NCBI GenBank assembly: GCA_037074705.1
Contig: CM073594.1
Location: 62,306,509 to 62,370,508 of the forward strand
Reading direction: 5' to 3'
From: Zhengitettix transpicula
Taxonomy: Eukaryota; Arthropoda; Insecta; Orthoptera; Tetrigidae
Length of the DNA stretch: 64,000 nucleotides
The position numbers and the translations under genes were made by a program. The notes below the pieces were generated by a model that ran no database searches, was not told the origin of the DNA, and worked only from the letters and a program-made list of their open reading frames with translations. Position 1 is the stretch's first letter. Every line of letters starts with the position of its first letter. Positions 23,076-35,714 of this stretch are shown in pieces.

Positions 23076-26000
23076 TAAAAAGGAATGTTAATTTAGTCTC
23101 TTGAAGTCTCCATGTCAATTCTGGCATTACCTTTTCTCAGAGAGGGCTTCTTCCTCTATCGCATGGTTTCTGTAGTCTGTAAAATATTAATCTTGTCCCG
23201 TTTCTCAGGCCTGAGGATTATATTGTGCGTTGTAGTTATTTATTGTAAAGAAACATTCAACGGTGACGTACGCCATCGGAGATAATCCGAGTTTACCTGA
23301 GTGCGGCACAAATGAGGTACCTTATATGTTGTGTAAAAGCACTTCTTGATACGGCTGACGTCCCATCCACTCTCTCCATGCATAATGTATAGTTTATTCG
23401 ACGAACTGCGAGCGTTCCCTGTTCCAGGTAGAACAGGCAATTGCCGCAGTAAAGCCATTAGCTTGCAATTGTCACAGCCTCCAGCGACGATTACAACAAC
23501 GGGACTAAAACACGGAAAGAGCCGTGACGTGAAACAACTGCTCCACTGCCATCGATTTACCAGTCATTTATCAGCCGCTACTGGAAACGTCAGTAAAACA
23601 ATAAAAAAATATTTACTTGACCTTTTAATGATACTCTTTTCTAAAATGCAGGTTGTCGATCAAGCTGAGTTTGGTGAAACGAGTATTTTTATAAAAGGAA
23701 TTCTTTCTATCCAAATTGGCTTGTAATTTTTCCGTCTTGTATTTCATAAGGAGGAAAGAAGCTGAAAAATATTTCCAACACAAAAAATTGTTAGCAATTA
23801 AATTAAAAATTTAATTATGCAAATTCGGAACGGGTTTCTCGTCGGGAGTAGATTGACCTCGCTTATTCTTTCTCTCCCTCCGCAAAAAATGTTTTTAATT
23901 GTGTTAATTTTTAATTACGTGAGTCTTGTGAAGGTTCCCAGTTTCCTATTGCCTGAAGGGAGAAATAAAATAATACAGAAACAGAAACATTGATAGTCTT
24001 CCCCCGTAAACTGTACTGTCGGCTCTTGATGGAGGACTTGCGTTATCTACCTCGAGCTTGATACAAGATGGCGAGGGAAGGAGGGAGACAGAGGGTTGGT
24101 TGCGCGACAATTCCGCCGTAATTAATTAGACCGCTGCTAAAATTTATACACGGTGTTTAATATCGCAGATTAAAGCTGTCCGCTGTAGTCTTGGAACCAT
24201 TTTTCTCACGACCACGGACGAGTATATTGGCTCCGCGTCGTCGTGAGGGTGAAACAGGGACTTTAATAATTTATCTGTCAACTTTAACATAGAAGACATT
24301 AAAATGAGTTGAGAAAAAAATGTGCTTTGTAATTGAACGTACTTTATATTCTAATATTGGAAATATAGCAATACGACAATGGGGCATTTTTTATCAACTT
24401 TTGATTAACTGTATTGATAATTAAATTGTCACATTTATTTAAATAATAATATATAAATAAGAATATAAATAAATCAGCCAATAAAGTCATGAAATAATTT
24501 AGATTTAATACTATCAAATTAAAACATTACATCTTATAAAAATACAGAAGAAAAGAAGTAGGCCTAAAACGTTTAGATCTAACTTTGAGATATACTATTA
24601 TCTATCTTCTATACTGTACGAACGTTACGATGTATTTTAAATAATATATTATTTTTTATGTTTATAAATAAATAGTCTTTCGGCCAATTTATACTAATTT
24701 AATATTCCGTTATATACCAATTATTAAGAATCTCTGACATTAAATTTCTTGGTGCCAAAATAAAATTAGCTTAATACCGCAGTACTTAAAGCAGAATTCA
24801 CTGTTATGAAATTATTAATTTGACAGTCTACACGTTTTACGGTTTTCTGGCTTCCATCTTAACGATATACCCACGCATTATTTTACAGTTAACAGTCGAA
24901 CTCAGACCGGATTTGTTACAGTCGATTGTAATAAACACGATGTACACAACCACCGCCAACTATAAATAATCCCTAGCAGCTTTTAATGCAAAACATGGCG
25001 CACACAATGTTCTGGCGTGTCATTTTCCGTAACGGACAGAGATTCGCTGTTTATTTAAGCCCGCAAATCACATCGGTATTAATTACCAACATCAACTGCT
25101 CAGTGCTCGTATTAACCATTCAAAATATTTAGCTACGGATTTAATTTACATTCGTTATATAATTTTTTCTTTACAGGAAAATGGATCCAAGTAGGAATTA
25201 AGCCATAATTCATTTCATTCCGGATACTTGAGACGCTTTTAATTAATTATTCCTATGTAATAATAAATAATGAATAATAAAAACCATTTTATACAGTCTC
25301 CGATTTATTTTAAAACTTCAGAAATATTTTGACATTGTGTCATAATAATTCTGTAGAAAATCTTCTAAATGAACAAGGATGAAATGGACTGACGGAAGAT
25401 GACAAATGACTGTAGGTGGAAAATTACCTAAATACTTATTCCTGTTCTTTGTGAGGAAAAATAGGGAGCTGTATAGGAGAGTTTTTTTTAGCAATTTGGC
25501 TACATGACGTCATTGATAAAAAATTAATTATATGACTTGTGTAAGTCCTGGAAAAAGGAGAACGCAATATGTCCACGATGTGACGAAAAGAAGATAAGAT
25601 ATTAGATTTTTAATTGAATATAAAGCTGAAGATAGGGTAAAATGAGAGAGAAATTTTTAGAACAAGTCTTTGGACATGTTCTTACACAGAATACAAAATT
25701 ATAATAGGAATAACGTCTAGTAACAATAATAAAATAATTTTAATAACAATAAAATGATAAAATTTACATTAGTAATCGTAAAATATTATTAATAATATCT
25801 ACTATCTACGATTGTCAGTGAAAGAAGAGTACAATTTTCGGCAACTCATCTTTTTAAGATGTCGTTGGCCATGGTTAGCACCGGGCTATGAACACCAGTC
25901 CAATCGCCGCCAGAATGTGCTATACCAGATACAAACGAAGTGATTGATTGAATAACGTATGACATGCGCTCCATATATACAGAAAAAACCGCTGTTATAA

Positions 26001-27140
26001 GACTCCTCGAGCGAAGAAACGAACTGCACGTCTTCGCTCGCAATCTAAAATAGGTCCTATTAATACCGACAAAATAATTCTTAACAACTATACTAAGAAA
26101 ATTCTCCTAAACTATGTGAAATGAAAATATCAGAATATTTTTTGTTAACTTTTTAAATAATTGGAACGGAAAACCTATTGCGTTGTCCTAGAACAAAAAT
26201 TCAAGATAATGTGAGTGGTGATTACTTTTAAATATTTTCTGGAATTGAAGAAAAATATATAGCTAAATATACGTTCTTAAATATGTGTTAAAAATGTTAT
26301 GAATCATTCTGTAAATAGTCTCCTACAAGAGAGAAAGGGCTAATAGTAAAAAGGCGTAGAAATTTGTTGCCAATTTGATGTGTTATTTAAAAGGTTATTC
26401 TCTGGTCTTGAAGAAAATTGACTTAATAAGCCTATAAATGATTTCAATAACTAGGAGTGACTAAATATAATGGTCAGTGTTGAAATTATAAATGTGTAAT
26501 CCCGAATTCATCTTCCTCAGATACTTAATATTTAATCTCAATTAAAAAAAAAACATGACGTTCTTTAAACCCTGGATGACCGCTGTCCACTTCTTCTGCG
26601 ACGGGCTTCCAGTTCAGGGGATCCCTAAATTTAGTAACAATAAATTGCAATGTCCCCCTCCCTCCTCTCGCAGGGTTCGTGACGAACTGTGATCGCAGGA
26701 ACAATAACTGCTAATGGTGCACAAATGGCAACACCAAGGAAGGATTTATGTGTGAACGCAGCTGCAAAGGAAGCCTTAAATTGCTCCCCGGGGGTGCGAG
26801 CAGCCTACAAGGATAGGAGGAGGATTTCCTGGTCCTTGCTAAACTTTAAATTATGGCAAAGACGCCCTCTTGTCCTCCTGTTAATTAGTTGCCCTAAGAC
26901 GCGAGCATCGCTCTGTACTTTACCAAAATTTACCCCCCGGGGGGGGGGTGATTCATAAAAGATCGATATCAATTTCATAACACATCAGATGACGTGAAAT
27001 CTGTTGTATTAAATTAAACTACAATAGTTTAATTGTTTTAAAAGCAACATATTTAACAGTTTATAAGCATACGATGAACATGAAATTAGTCGTAAGGTTC
27101 TTAAATTAATTTCATCAACGTTTTAGTGCTTTCTTTTTTT
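23076..27140. other. no gene seen; alternating AT-rich and GC-richer patches
   Basis: No gene is supported. GC-richer patches that may be conserved non-coding elements lie at about 23,240-23,590 (with TAAAGCCATTAGCTTGC), 23,990-24,260 (with CGTAATTAATTAGACCGC) and 26,640-26,950 (with GGAACAATAACTGCTAATGG, closed by a G run at about 26,937-26,949). The frames at 23346-23726 and 26689-26958 have no recognisable domain. The rest, 24.3-26.6 kb, is AT-rich. Confidence 0.4.
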
Positions 27141-27716
27141 TAGGGCAACAGGCTACATGAGGGTAATTCACGTTGGGAAACTCCCATTTAATAGCATAGG
27201 AAGGGATTTGAAAGGGGGGATGCGGAAGGGTAGAGAAAGGTAGCCAAGGGTTAACTAGGGCCCCCAGGCTATATTTTAAGGATCCTACCCGGCATTCTCC
27301 TAAAAGTAATGCTGGGAAAACCCTAGAAAAACCTGCATCACGTAGTTCGGGCATTGGGTACTTGTCCCACGCCCTTCCAATTGCTGTGGGGACGCAGAAT
27401 TCTCTTCTCCGTGCTGCTGCTGTGGGGACGCTGCATTCCCTTCTCCGTGCCTCGACCACTTTAGGAGGCAGCTGGCCAACTATTCCAATGGGAATAGCGG
27501 ACAACTCTTACCGTATGCCCAAGGTCTGTGACCCCGGAACATACACGTCTCAGAACAGGCCGAGGTGCATCGGCTTGTGGGAACCTTAGTTCAAAAACGG
27601 CGAGGAAAAGGCATCCCCAAAGGTAGCCCCTTCGTGTCTCTCCTACAAGGTTCTACCTGCGAGAGAAAATCCCTCGCAGGTACTGCCTGCGAGAGAATAG
27701 CCCTCGAAGGCCTTCA
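27141..27716 (-). repeat. family A copy, near full length
   Basis: Plus strand begins with a T-run and AGGGCAACAGGCTACATGAG, which is the A-tailed 3' end of the inferred minus sense strand. It continues through all family blocks to two self-complementary units (CTGCGAGAGAAAATCCCTCG and CTGCGAGAGAATAGCCCTCG). A small internal duplication of the CTGTGGGGACGC segment occurs near 27,385-27,435. The plus-strand frame from 27362 is open for 75 codons, like the equivalent frame in other copies. Confidence 0.9.
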
Positions 27717-27740
27717 TTTTAGGTGGTTGTATTTTTTATT

Positions 27741-27977
27741 TTAGGGCAACTGGCTACATGAGGGTAATATACGTTGGGCAACTGCCCTTTAATAGCATAG
27801 GAAGGGATTTGAAAGGGGGGATGCGGAAGGGTAGAGGAAGGGTTAACTAGGGCTCCCGGGCTATATTTTAAGGATCCTATCCGGCATTCGCCTAAAGAAA
27901 TGCAGGGAAAACCCTAGAAAAACCTGCATGAGGTAGTTCGGGCATTGGGTACTCGTCCCACGCCCTTCCGATAGCGG
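27741..27977 (-). repeat. family A copy, truncated, in tandem
   Basis: Plus strand starts TTAGGGCAACTGGCTACATG after a T-rich run. It stops abruptly at CCGATAGCGGG (27,977), so the inferred 5' half is missing. It lies in the same orientation as the copies on both sides. Confidence 0.85.
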
Positions 27978-27988
27978 GTTTATTTTTT

Positions 27989-28302
27989 TAGGGCAACAGG
28001 CTACATGAGGGTGATCCACATGCGGAAGGGTAGAGGAAGGTAGCCAAGAGTTAACTATGGTCCCCGGGCTATATTTTAAGGATCCTACCTGGCATTCGCC
28101 TAAAGAAATTCAGGGAAAACCTTAGAAAAAGCTGCATCAGGTAGTTTGGGCATTGGGTACTTGTCCCACGCCCTTCCGATAGCGGGAGAGGAGTTTGCTG
28201 TGGGGACGCAGATTTCCCTTCTCCGTGCCACGACCAGTTTAGGAGGCAGCTGGCCGACTATTCCAATGGGAATAGCGAACAAGTCTTACCGTATGCCCAA
28301 GG
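27989..28302 (-). repeat. family A copy, internally deleted, in tandem
   Basis: Plus strand starts TAGGGCAACAGGCTACATGA following TTTATTTTTTT. It lacks the segment between GTGATCCACA and TGCGGAAGGGTAGAGG, then continues through GCCACGACCAGTTTAGG to GTATGCCCAAGG, where it ends. It is the third unit of a same-orientation stack. Confidence 0.85.
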
Positions 28303-30284
28303 TAATGATGGTCTGATCATTACTGTTTCTTACTACAAAACCAGCTGCGTGTACCAGTCGTTGACGGGCAGTTGACAACATGAAAAAGGACCAATCGTAA
28401 TCCATAAATAACGTGGTATTCATCCAAAGACATTCCAGCTGTCCGTAGTCAATAATCATGCTGTCCTTCTAAATCCCTACCCACCCACGTTTGACTCAAC
28501 CCTCGACAAAACTATTTACTTTCTACCTCGTACATTAGGAAATTTGAATTACAAATGTTGAAAATTGATTTGTATCTTTTGACCCGCTTCACGAGTTCAT
28601 CCCGCTGAAACGGGCCGTTCAGTCAGTAATATATTTATTTTCGAGATAACACCGTTTCTCCTATATCGTTTTCCTGTTTAGGTGCTTTAGAATGTTGTCA
28701 TATTGTCCTATAAATTTATTTTATTTTTGTAAACACTTGTGAAAATTTAACTTCAACGTAGACATGAACGGAAGCAATTCGAAACTCGTTTTGGGTTACT
28801 ATGTAGACTTCGTAGAAGCCCAGTGTTAACCTTTATGTAGGCAGCCGGGGCACACTGACAACGTTGGCTGATCTGAACTTTTAAATTAGTTCCCCGGCAA
28901 CATTCAAGTCACACTGCACTCAGGAAGGGATTCTCTCTGACCGAAAGAAAAGAATAGTGATCACTATAACCTCCCTCTGGTAACCAGCAGTCAAAAGGGT
29001 TCTTTATCCTTCCTGGACGGAGTATTTATTCCAGTATCCGGGCAGTACCATAGATAACCAGGAATCGTTATCGTCTTTCCTATTTCCTTTCCTAGATTTA
29101 TTCCTCTCGACGTCGTAGAAGAGACGGCGCTGGATTTTCCTAAGTCCTCCTCCTATTCAGTCTGATCCTTTCCGTACCCTCGCTCAAAACTACAAATTGA
29201 TTACCAGTCTCCTAAATTTTAGCGAGTACGATATTAAAATGTTTTATTTTTATATTCGTAGTGAAGTGAGTTCATTCCTGCCCACATAATATTCTTCTTT
29301 TCGTAGCGTCACCGGTGAACTGTGTTTTAAGTCATGTAAAGTCTCGAGAGGAAATATAGAACGAGTTAACAGCACCTCAACACTTCCGCCGCCGTTTTGT
29401 GTCGTAAACGAAGCCGACTAAATCTTCATTACCTGCTTTGCTCGCGCCGTCATTACGTCGTAATTCACGGCAGCCATTTTGCAACCGCCGTAGTGTGAGC
29501 TATAAATATTATTACAAGAGAATCGTGATTTGAGTGACGCAGGAGTGCGGATTTCTGTGACGTCAGCGGGGTTCAACAGTAATTAAAATAAAATACAAGG
29601 AAAATAAAACTACTAGTAGTATCTCTCCTTAATTAAGTTTGAGTAAAGTAGATAACAAATAAAAATTTTATTCTTAAAATGCATACATAAATATAGGTCG
29701 TGAGATATAGCAAGTCGCGTCAGATGTGGAGGGGAGCATTGTCGTCAGGTGGGAATTCTCCCTTGCGGAGAAGCTGGAACTACCCTTATTAAAAACTTTT
29801 AATTATATTTCATGAACGGTGTATACACCTAGCGGCAAGGCCTGCGTACTTAACGTATCATAATACTTACATGTGGGAGGATTTTCTTGGTATTAAGAAC
29901 GTCCTGAGCTGAGCACAATATATTTCGTTGTGTCAATTTTTTCAGAATATTTTATACACTACCATGTTGCCGTAGCAAGGGTTCCTGTTAAACTGAACTC
30001 CGGGCCTAACCTCACTAGAGGTTCAGGATAGTGGACCTATAAATGTTGTAAAATTCGCTGCACTTAATACTGTTTCATTATCAATTGAAACGTCTGACAC
30101 TCGTTCAAGTGCAATTTATCCAAAAACAATGTAACTCTCCGCAGTCAATGAGTAGAAAATGATTATCGACCTTCCTTTAATCTCCCAACTGTTGTGCTGA
30201 AGTTTGGTGAAACTATAAAGCGTTCGTTTTTTCTGGATAAAGTAGAAATAATGAAATATTTAATATTTATTCTGACTATTAAGA
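28303..30284. other. no gene seen; possible regulatory patches
   Basis: No gene is supported. GC-richer patches at about 28,820-28,930 and 29,370-29,560 (CATTACGTCGTAATTCACGG, GCAGCCATTTTGCAACCGCC) are not repeats seen elsewhere in the window and might be conserved non-coding DNA. The rest is AT-rich. Confidence 0.4.
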
Positions 30285-30560
30285 ACATTAGTAATTAAAT
30301 AAACATCAGACAATTTTAAGTCAGAAAAAAAGGATTTACTAATTAAATTAACAACGTTTCATTGCTTATTTTGCGACCTCATCAACCTCAAGCTTTTTTT
30401 TAAAAAAAATTGAAATAAAAGTTATTCTAGGTTGACTGAAGTGGCCATTTTTTTAAAACTTGAACCTGATGAGGTCCAGAAAAAAGCGATGAAACGTTGT
30501 TAATTTAATTAATAATTTTTTCGACTTAAAAATGTTTAATTATTTATCAAAATAATGAAA
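30285..30560. repeat. palindrome with CTGATGAGG...GAAACGTTG arms
   Basis: Two inverted arms of roughly 100-120 bp are separated by about 30 bp. The right arm on the plus strand reads CCTGATGAGGTCCAG ... GCGATGAAACGTTG, then TTAATTTAATTAATAA. The left arm on the minus strand reads TTGATGAGGTCGC ... GCAATGAAACGTTG, then TTAATTTAATTAGTAAA. Inner arms pair TCAAGCTTTTTTTTAAA with TTTAAAACTTGA. The motif order CTGATGA - variable - GAAAC is that of a hammerhead core, but stem II and stem III are not convincing, so activity is unlikely as it stands. Confidence 0.8.
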
Positions 30561-31789
30561 ATTTATTTCAAATCAGTTCAGCCGATTTATTTTAAGGTTA
30601 TTCTATTAAAGTTTTAATATCCTTTTTTATATAGAAGATAAATACAGTCTAGGAAGAAAAGCTTGGATCACGTGAATGTTCTGGTATGTAAATTCTCCTA
30701 AACGTTTCTAGACGGAAATTACAAATTCATAAATCTGTTAACTGTACTGTAAGGTCGGTAGAGAAGCGTTACGTATCATATTCAGGGCAACAACAGCCCT
30801 AAATTAATTAATATTAATATTTCACGTGTAGTACAAGGGGCCGATTACGGTGCCACGAGGACCTCCCACCGCTACGGTACCGCTGTACTTCTCTGTCTTT
30901 GTTCCTTGGTTCTTCGTCAGAGACGTGATTGGACAGTCATCGCCATACACACGGTGTCTTCCGGAAGGTTTACCGGTCCATACAGTTTTCTTTTTGTGCA
31001 GTGTAAATTTCGAGACAGCGTGAGTACTCGTGCTGAAGTTAATTTAAACAGGCGGGCCCGCCTTTAATTGAAGAGTTTACTAATGGGCGGCTACCTCGCC
31101 ATAGGGCACGACGAGGATGCTCAAGCCTCTTGACACCTGCAAGGACCAACCTCAGTCGTCCACGCCCACGACACAAACAGTCTCCTCATTAATACGGACA
31201 GACAAAGGCGGTACTTGCGCTCTGATCGCCCACAAAGGCGTTAAACTTGAGCTTCCGGGATGTGGCTTACGTCACGGTTCAAAGAAGCAACGTACGATGT
31301 GTATAAACATGCTGTATAACTGAATAGCCATAAATACAGAAAAACATTATGTGAATAATCAAAAACACTATACGTGACGTTTCTGCTGCAAACTTTGCAA
31401 CTGCTGTGGAGAAAAATAAATGTAGGAGCGAAGGTCTTGGTCCTTTAACTTTATTTCTGCATTGAAATAATTAACAGACATAAACAAAAGCATAGATATT
31501 AACAAAAAATATGAAATTCGTCTAAAATAAAATTGTATTGTTCCTGAAAATGTTTAGTTATTAAACCCAATGAGTCTTACAGCCGTTGGTCTTATTCACG
31601 CTGTTTTATTGCGTTACCTTTTTTCCTTTTGGCTTCAACAGAATCCGACCAATTAATCTGCATATTTACGGGGAATAAAATAAAAATTATTTCTTCGTCG
31701 TATTTTACACAAACGTTCTACGAGTTTCACCTCTGATGTTCTATGTCATTTATTTCTTTAATATTTTTAGAAGCCCTTACGTTGTTTCA
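30561..31789. other. no gene seen
   Basis: Mostly AT-rich. A GC-richer patch at 31,000-31,290 (GGCGGGCCCGCCTTTAATTG, CTACCTCGCCATAGGGCACG) carries a 68-codon plus-strand frame from 31117 without a recognisable domain. It may be conserved non-coding DNA or a short exon. I cannot tell which. Confidence 0.4.
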
Positions 31790-32290
31790 CTAATTTTATA
31801 TTGATTATATCTCTATAATGTTTATGGGTTTTATCTTTAAAATTCATTGGATTTTATCTTCATAAATTTCTATGGGTTTTGTCTTTAACATTAATTGTGT
31901 TTTATATCTTAAATATTCTATGGGCTTTATTTTTTAAATAGTCTATGCGCTTAATTTCTCAACTTTTCTATTAGTTTTATCTCTCTAATGTTTATGGGTT
32001 AATATCTTTAACGTTCAATATCTCTTTAATAGTCATGGGTTTTATCCTTTTATTAGTCTATGGCTTTTCTCTCTCTAATTTTCTACTTAATTTATGTGTA
32101 TAATGTTCTGTGTGTTTTGTCTAATAAATATTCTATGCTCTTTATTTCGTAATTTTTCTATTGGTTTTCTCTCTCTAATAATGTATGGATTTTATATATT
32201 AACGGTCAAGGTGTTTTATTTCTTTAATAATCCTGGGATTTTAATAGCCTATGCGTTTATTCTTTTTTCTATTGGTTATATCTCTATGGC
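31790..32290. repeat. decayed 24-bp minisatellite
   Basis: About twenty imperfect repeats of a roughly 24-bp unit with consensus close to TAATNTTCTATGGGTTTTAT plus CTCT. Clear units include TAATGTTTATGGGTTTTATC, AAATATTCTATGGGCTTTAT, AATAGTCATGGGTTTTATCC and TAATAATGTATGGATTTTAT. Unit length varies from about 18 to 26 bp. The 77-codon hydrophobic frame at 32094-32327 is a by-product of the T-rich repeat and not a gene. Confidence 0.8.
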
Positions 32291-32965
32291 TTTCAACGTA
32301 TTGGGCGATATGAGTTTTCCCTCGTGACGTGGCCATATATATCTGTTTTTGTACAGTTTCCTACAGCTTCTCTACTAATACGACATCTGTGGAGGTTTGC
32401 GGGCACGTGATTGCTCTCTTTTTCCGACGATAACATTGGTGGTGGGGTTTGACACTGTGTTTTTACAAGCTTCATATACACTTTCGAAGCCGTAAACGAG
32501 GCGTGAAAACGTCTAAAACTTACGATCTAAATTGGAAAGGTAAAATAAGTTTCTCCGATGCACATTCACGTCGTTTGGTTATTCTTCACTTTCGTCTGTG
32601 ACCACTCTCAACCACATTCGGTGATGATAATATCGTTGAATAATCAAAGATAAATAAAGCAACATATATTATGATAATCTTTCTATTGAACGATAAGGAG
32701 AAGTCGATACCAAGTGACCGAAATTCATCGTCTTTTGTTAATAATAGCAGAATTTTTTAAAAAATCTGAATTTATTATGTAACATGGTAAGTTAGTTAAT
32801 TCCTAGATATTTTACGTTACTTTTATACGGGAAAAATTGTCGTTTATTCTGAATAATTCAAATATTGTAACTGAAAAAAAATCGAAAAAACCAACTTCGT
32901 TGGACGAAAACATTTTATTTATATTAAATTAAGTATACCAAGTGCTTCTATGGCGACAGAATATA
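32291..32965. other. no gene seen
   Basis: AT-rich, with a short GC-richer part at 32,320-32,500. No supported gene or repeat was found. Confidence 0.45.
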
Positions 32966-33340
32966 TATTGTAATAAAACTTTCACTGAATATTTAATCAA
33001 GTCCCTGGTTCAATAAATTTTAGTAAACTTCAACTTCAACATAGATAATTAAAGTTAATTTTTGAGCAGTTTACTTACTTTTTAAAACTCACAAAAATAA
33101 TAAAACTTTAAAAACATTTATTTACGTATTTTTTAAGCATCTGAACTTCACACTCGCAGCTACATTTGAAAGATACTCTCACCACCAAAACTCTCTGGCT
33201 TCAAAGATTTACTCACAAAGCATTGACATCTTTGCCAAACGTATTTTTACAATTTTTTATAATAAATTCATATTATATTATTGTATATAATAAATTAGTA
33301 ATTACCAGAATTATTTTTTGTTCATTACAATATATATATA
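32966..33340. mobile_element. short non-autonomous element with TGTAAT/ATTACA ends
   Basis: The segment between TATATATTGTAATAAAAC (32,966-32,984) and TTGTTCATTACAATATATAT (33,319-33,338) has matching inverted termini TATATATTGTAAT. These are the same termini as the 1-kb LTR-like elements at 10.5 kb and at 33.35 kb, which it directly adjoins. The roughly 350-bp interior is AT-rich and non-coding and does not obviously match the longer copies. It could be an internally deleted relative, a MITE, or a chance pairing of AT-rich ends. Confidence 0.35.
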
Positions 33341-33345
33341 TGTAT

Positions 33346-34263
33346 TGTAATAATCAACAGGTTGGCTTTAATTAAATGAAAAGATAATCAAAATTTAACA
33401 AACAAAAATATTTATTTTATTTTGTGGCAACAAAGATAATTACAAACAAAATTTGAGATCTGTACCCACAGGGCCTTTACTGGGTTTGATAATGAACACA
33501 AAAAAAATATTTAAAATCTTATTAAGAAAACAGTTCACAATTTACCTAAACAATATGTCGATAGAATGAAAGAAATTAAAAAGTAAAAAAATTAACTTTG
33601 ATTGAGAATTAAAAGAGAACGAAATCTGACTTTATCCTTTAATTTTCGTTTACAATATTATTCAAAATTATGTTACTTACGGACCGTCGGTCTGGTACCA
33701 GAACAATCAATTTTACCTCGTTCGGACACTTTTACACTATTTAATTATTTAATATCAGGCCTTGGTTTTCACTGATTCTACACTTCACTTTAAAATTTGG
33801 CAAGATTGGCTCTATTCTGTTGATTGCTCCGCTCCACAATAATTTACCAATGTTCTCCTGGATTAATTTCTCCATGAAGATTTTGGAAAGTTCTATTCTG
33901 ACGAAAACTGCTCTTACTTTCCAATATTTACGCTGCAATACTTCCGTGAATGTTTTCTTTGTATTAATTCACTGCTTTAACTAGTTATACATTAAGTTAT
34001 ATTACTTGTTCTGCTCCTCGTATTGTTTCTCCGCCAACTAACTATCCCAGTGCTGTAGACGTAAAACTGACTTAGACTTTTCTGGCTGGCTGTATACGAA
34101 AAACTCTTACTCTTTCGTGCGCGCAAACGCCATTTTTACTCTTCGACAAAGCAGCTAAGCTCGCTTTTCCAGTGTTGCTTTGTTCGATCAGACCGCAATA
34201 ATGGATTTATCAAACAATTCAAATTTTATGTCCAAACACTTAATGGTCTAATTAACTATTGCT

Positions 34264-34266
<3 letters not shown>
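33346..34266 (-). mobile_element. LTR-like element copy 2 (about 0.92 kb)
   Basis: Inverted, diverged copy of 10531-11584. On the minus strand it begins TGTAGCAATAGTTAATTAG and ends TGATTATTACA. It shares AAACATTCACGGAAGTATT, GTCAGATTTCGTTCTC, CATTATCAAACCCAGT and TTGCCACAAAATAAAAT with copy 1. It lacks the roughly 100-bp segment near the right end of copy 1 that contains the lysine-tRNA-like primer site. Flanks are TA-rich on both sides, so a target duplication cannot be judged. It is most simply a solo LTR. Because the two copies face each other, they are not the two ends of one provirus. Confidence 0.5.
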
Positions 34267-34315
<49 letters not shown>

Positions 34316-34322
34316 TATATAT
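34267..34322. repeat. (TA)n microsatellite
   Basis: A TA run of about 55 bases, with one AA interruption, at the boundary of the LTR-like copy 2. It may derive from an ATAT-type insertion site that expanded. Confidence 0.95.
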
Positions 34323-34920
34323 ATTATCTGGTTATTCCCCCTTGGTTCTTTCGTCACACGTTGCTTCGCAATTCCGTCCACTCAGCCCCAAGCTTTTAGT
34401 TCCAGTGCCAGCTATTTAAAACCATTGACGAAGTAACAACTGTTTTGTGAGGGAGACTTGTAAATGTTTGTTCTAGCGAGGGTTCGTCGTTCCTGTTTGT
34501 CCGTGTTACGCATTTAAGCACTGTGTGTATGTGTGTGTGTGTGCGTGTGTTTGTGTACGCACGCAAGCCAATATCGAAGCAATCTGCTGACTTCAGCGGC
34601 AGCATCGTCGTTCCTTATTGAGGGCTGTAGACAATACGGAATCTGTCTTTTGTGAAGACTTTCCTCCTCGCTCTTCCTTGGATCGTCTTGTCATCTCCCT
34701 TCCCATATAAAAGACACTCAACGTTCTGGGGGTTTGTAACAAATACGTTACCTGTCCTCTGCTCACAGATTCCCTACCATTTCAGCTTAGTTTAAAATAG
34801 CCTCTAAAATATATTATTAAATGAATTATGTGCGTTTATATCTATTAGTCTTCAAATTACCTTTCGCTCTCCGCTTCTTTAATTTTTCTATTCAATAATA
34901 ATAACCCTCATAATAACTCT
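34323..34920. other. no gene seen
   Basis: Mixed composition, with a (TG)n-rich stretch at about 34,525-34,555. The minus-strand 69-codon frame across it contains a Thr/His-rich stretch produced by that microsatellite. Confidence 0.5.
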
Positions 34921-35006
34921 CATCCGCATCTAACATTTGAAATCCCTTCCTTTGATATTAAAGGGGAGCTAGTACCACGTGGATTACTTACATGTATCCT
35001 GTAACT
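34921..35006 (+). repeat. family A 3'-end fragment
   Basis: A short, diverged fragment of the 3' part of family A in sense orientation. CATCCGCATC, ACATTTGAAATCCCTTCCT, TATTAAAGGGGAG, ACCACGTGGATTAC and ATGTATCCTGTAACTC correspond in order to the ends of the better copies. No A-tail is preserved. Confidence 0.65.
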
Positions 35007-35714
35007 CTCAAATAAAAGGCTGATGATTATGTAACATTGTCGGAAGCCTCTTCAACCATTTAAAATATGAAAAGTAGCATTTTAAACCAATAAGATACAT
35101 ATTTTTTTTTAAAAAAAGTAATTAACGTTTCAGTACAATTTTCTACCTTTGTACCTTTATCAGGTTGTGACTTTTAATTTGTTTCTTCAACAAACTTTAA
35201 TTTTTTTTATGGTTGTGAAACCATTCCTCACATTAGTTATCCATTATTTATTATGATTAAAAATTATTGTGACACGTGAAAAAGCCCTACTTGATGGTAC
35301 GGAACATTGTGGGGTTTATCTTTACTATAATTCTTCATTGTAAACCTAATTTATTAATCATTAAATGTAATTATTTTTAATTAATTAATTTTCTTAGTTT
35401 TTCTGCCTTAATTGATCAAAAATAGGTTTCTCAAATTAACTGTCTCCTAATTAATAATTATTTTTGATTGATATTGAACATTTGAGCAGATTTTCCATAA
35501 TCATCCCCAGTCAGCAGATTTACCATTAAAATTAATATTCCAATGACTTATTGTTTACAAGTGATGTTCCATATTTTAAACAAAAATATTATTATAAAAC
35601 AATGTCATGACGATGCAGTAGGAAGGAAATTCTTGAGTAAGGGGCTCTTATAGCAGAGATTATATAGATATAGTTTATTGATAATAGGAGTAGTGATGCA
35701 TTTTATTTTAATTA
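35007..35714. other. no gene seen; one GAAACGTT motif
   Basis: AT-rich. On the minus strand at about 35,115-35,172, CTGATAAAGGTACAA ... TTGTACTGAAACGTTAA forms a clean 6-bp stem (GTACAA/TTGTAC) between the two halves of the recurrent motif. No gene is supported. Confidence 0.5.

Noticed and set aside
30440..30520. A working hammerhead ribozyme
   Set aside because: The core order CTGATGA...GAAAC is present, but stem II is not paired around it and no stem III with a cleavage triplet can be drawn by eye.
32094..32327. Hydrophobic 77-codon frame as a membrane protein
   Set aside because: It is produced by the T-rich 24-bp minisatellite. No ATG context or conservation is visible.
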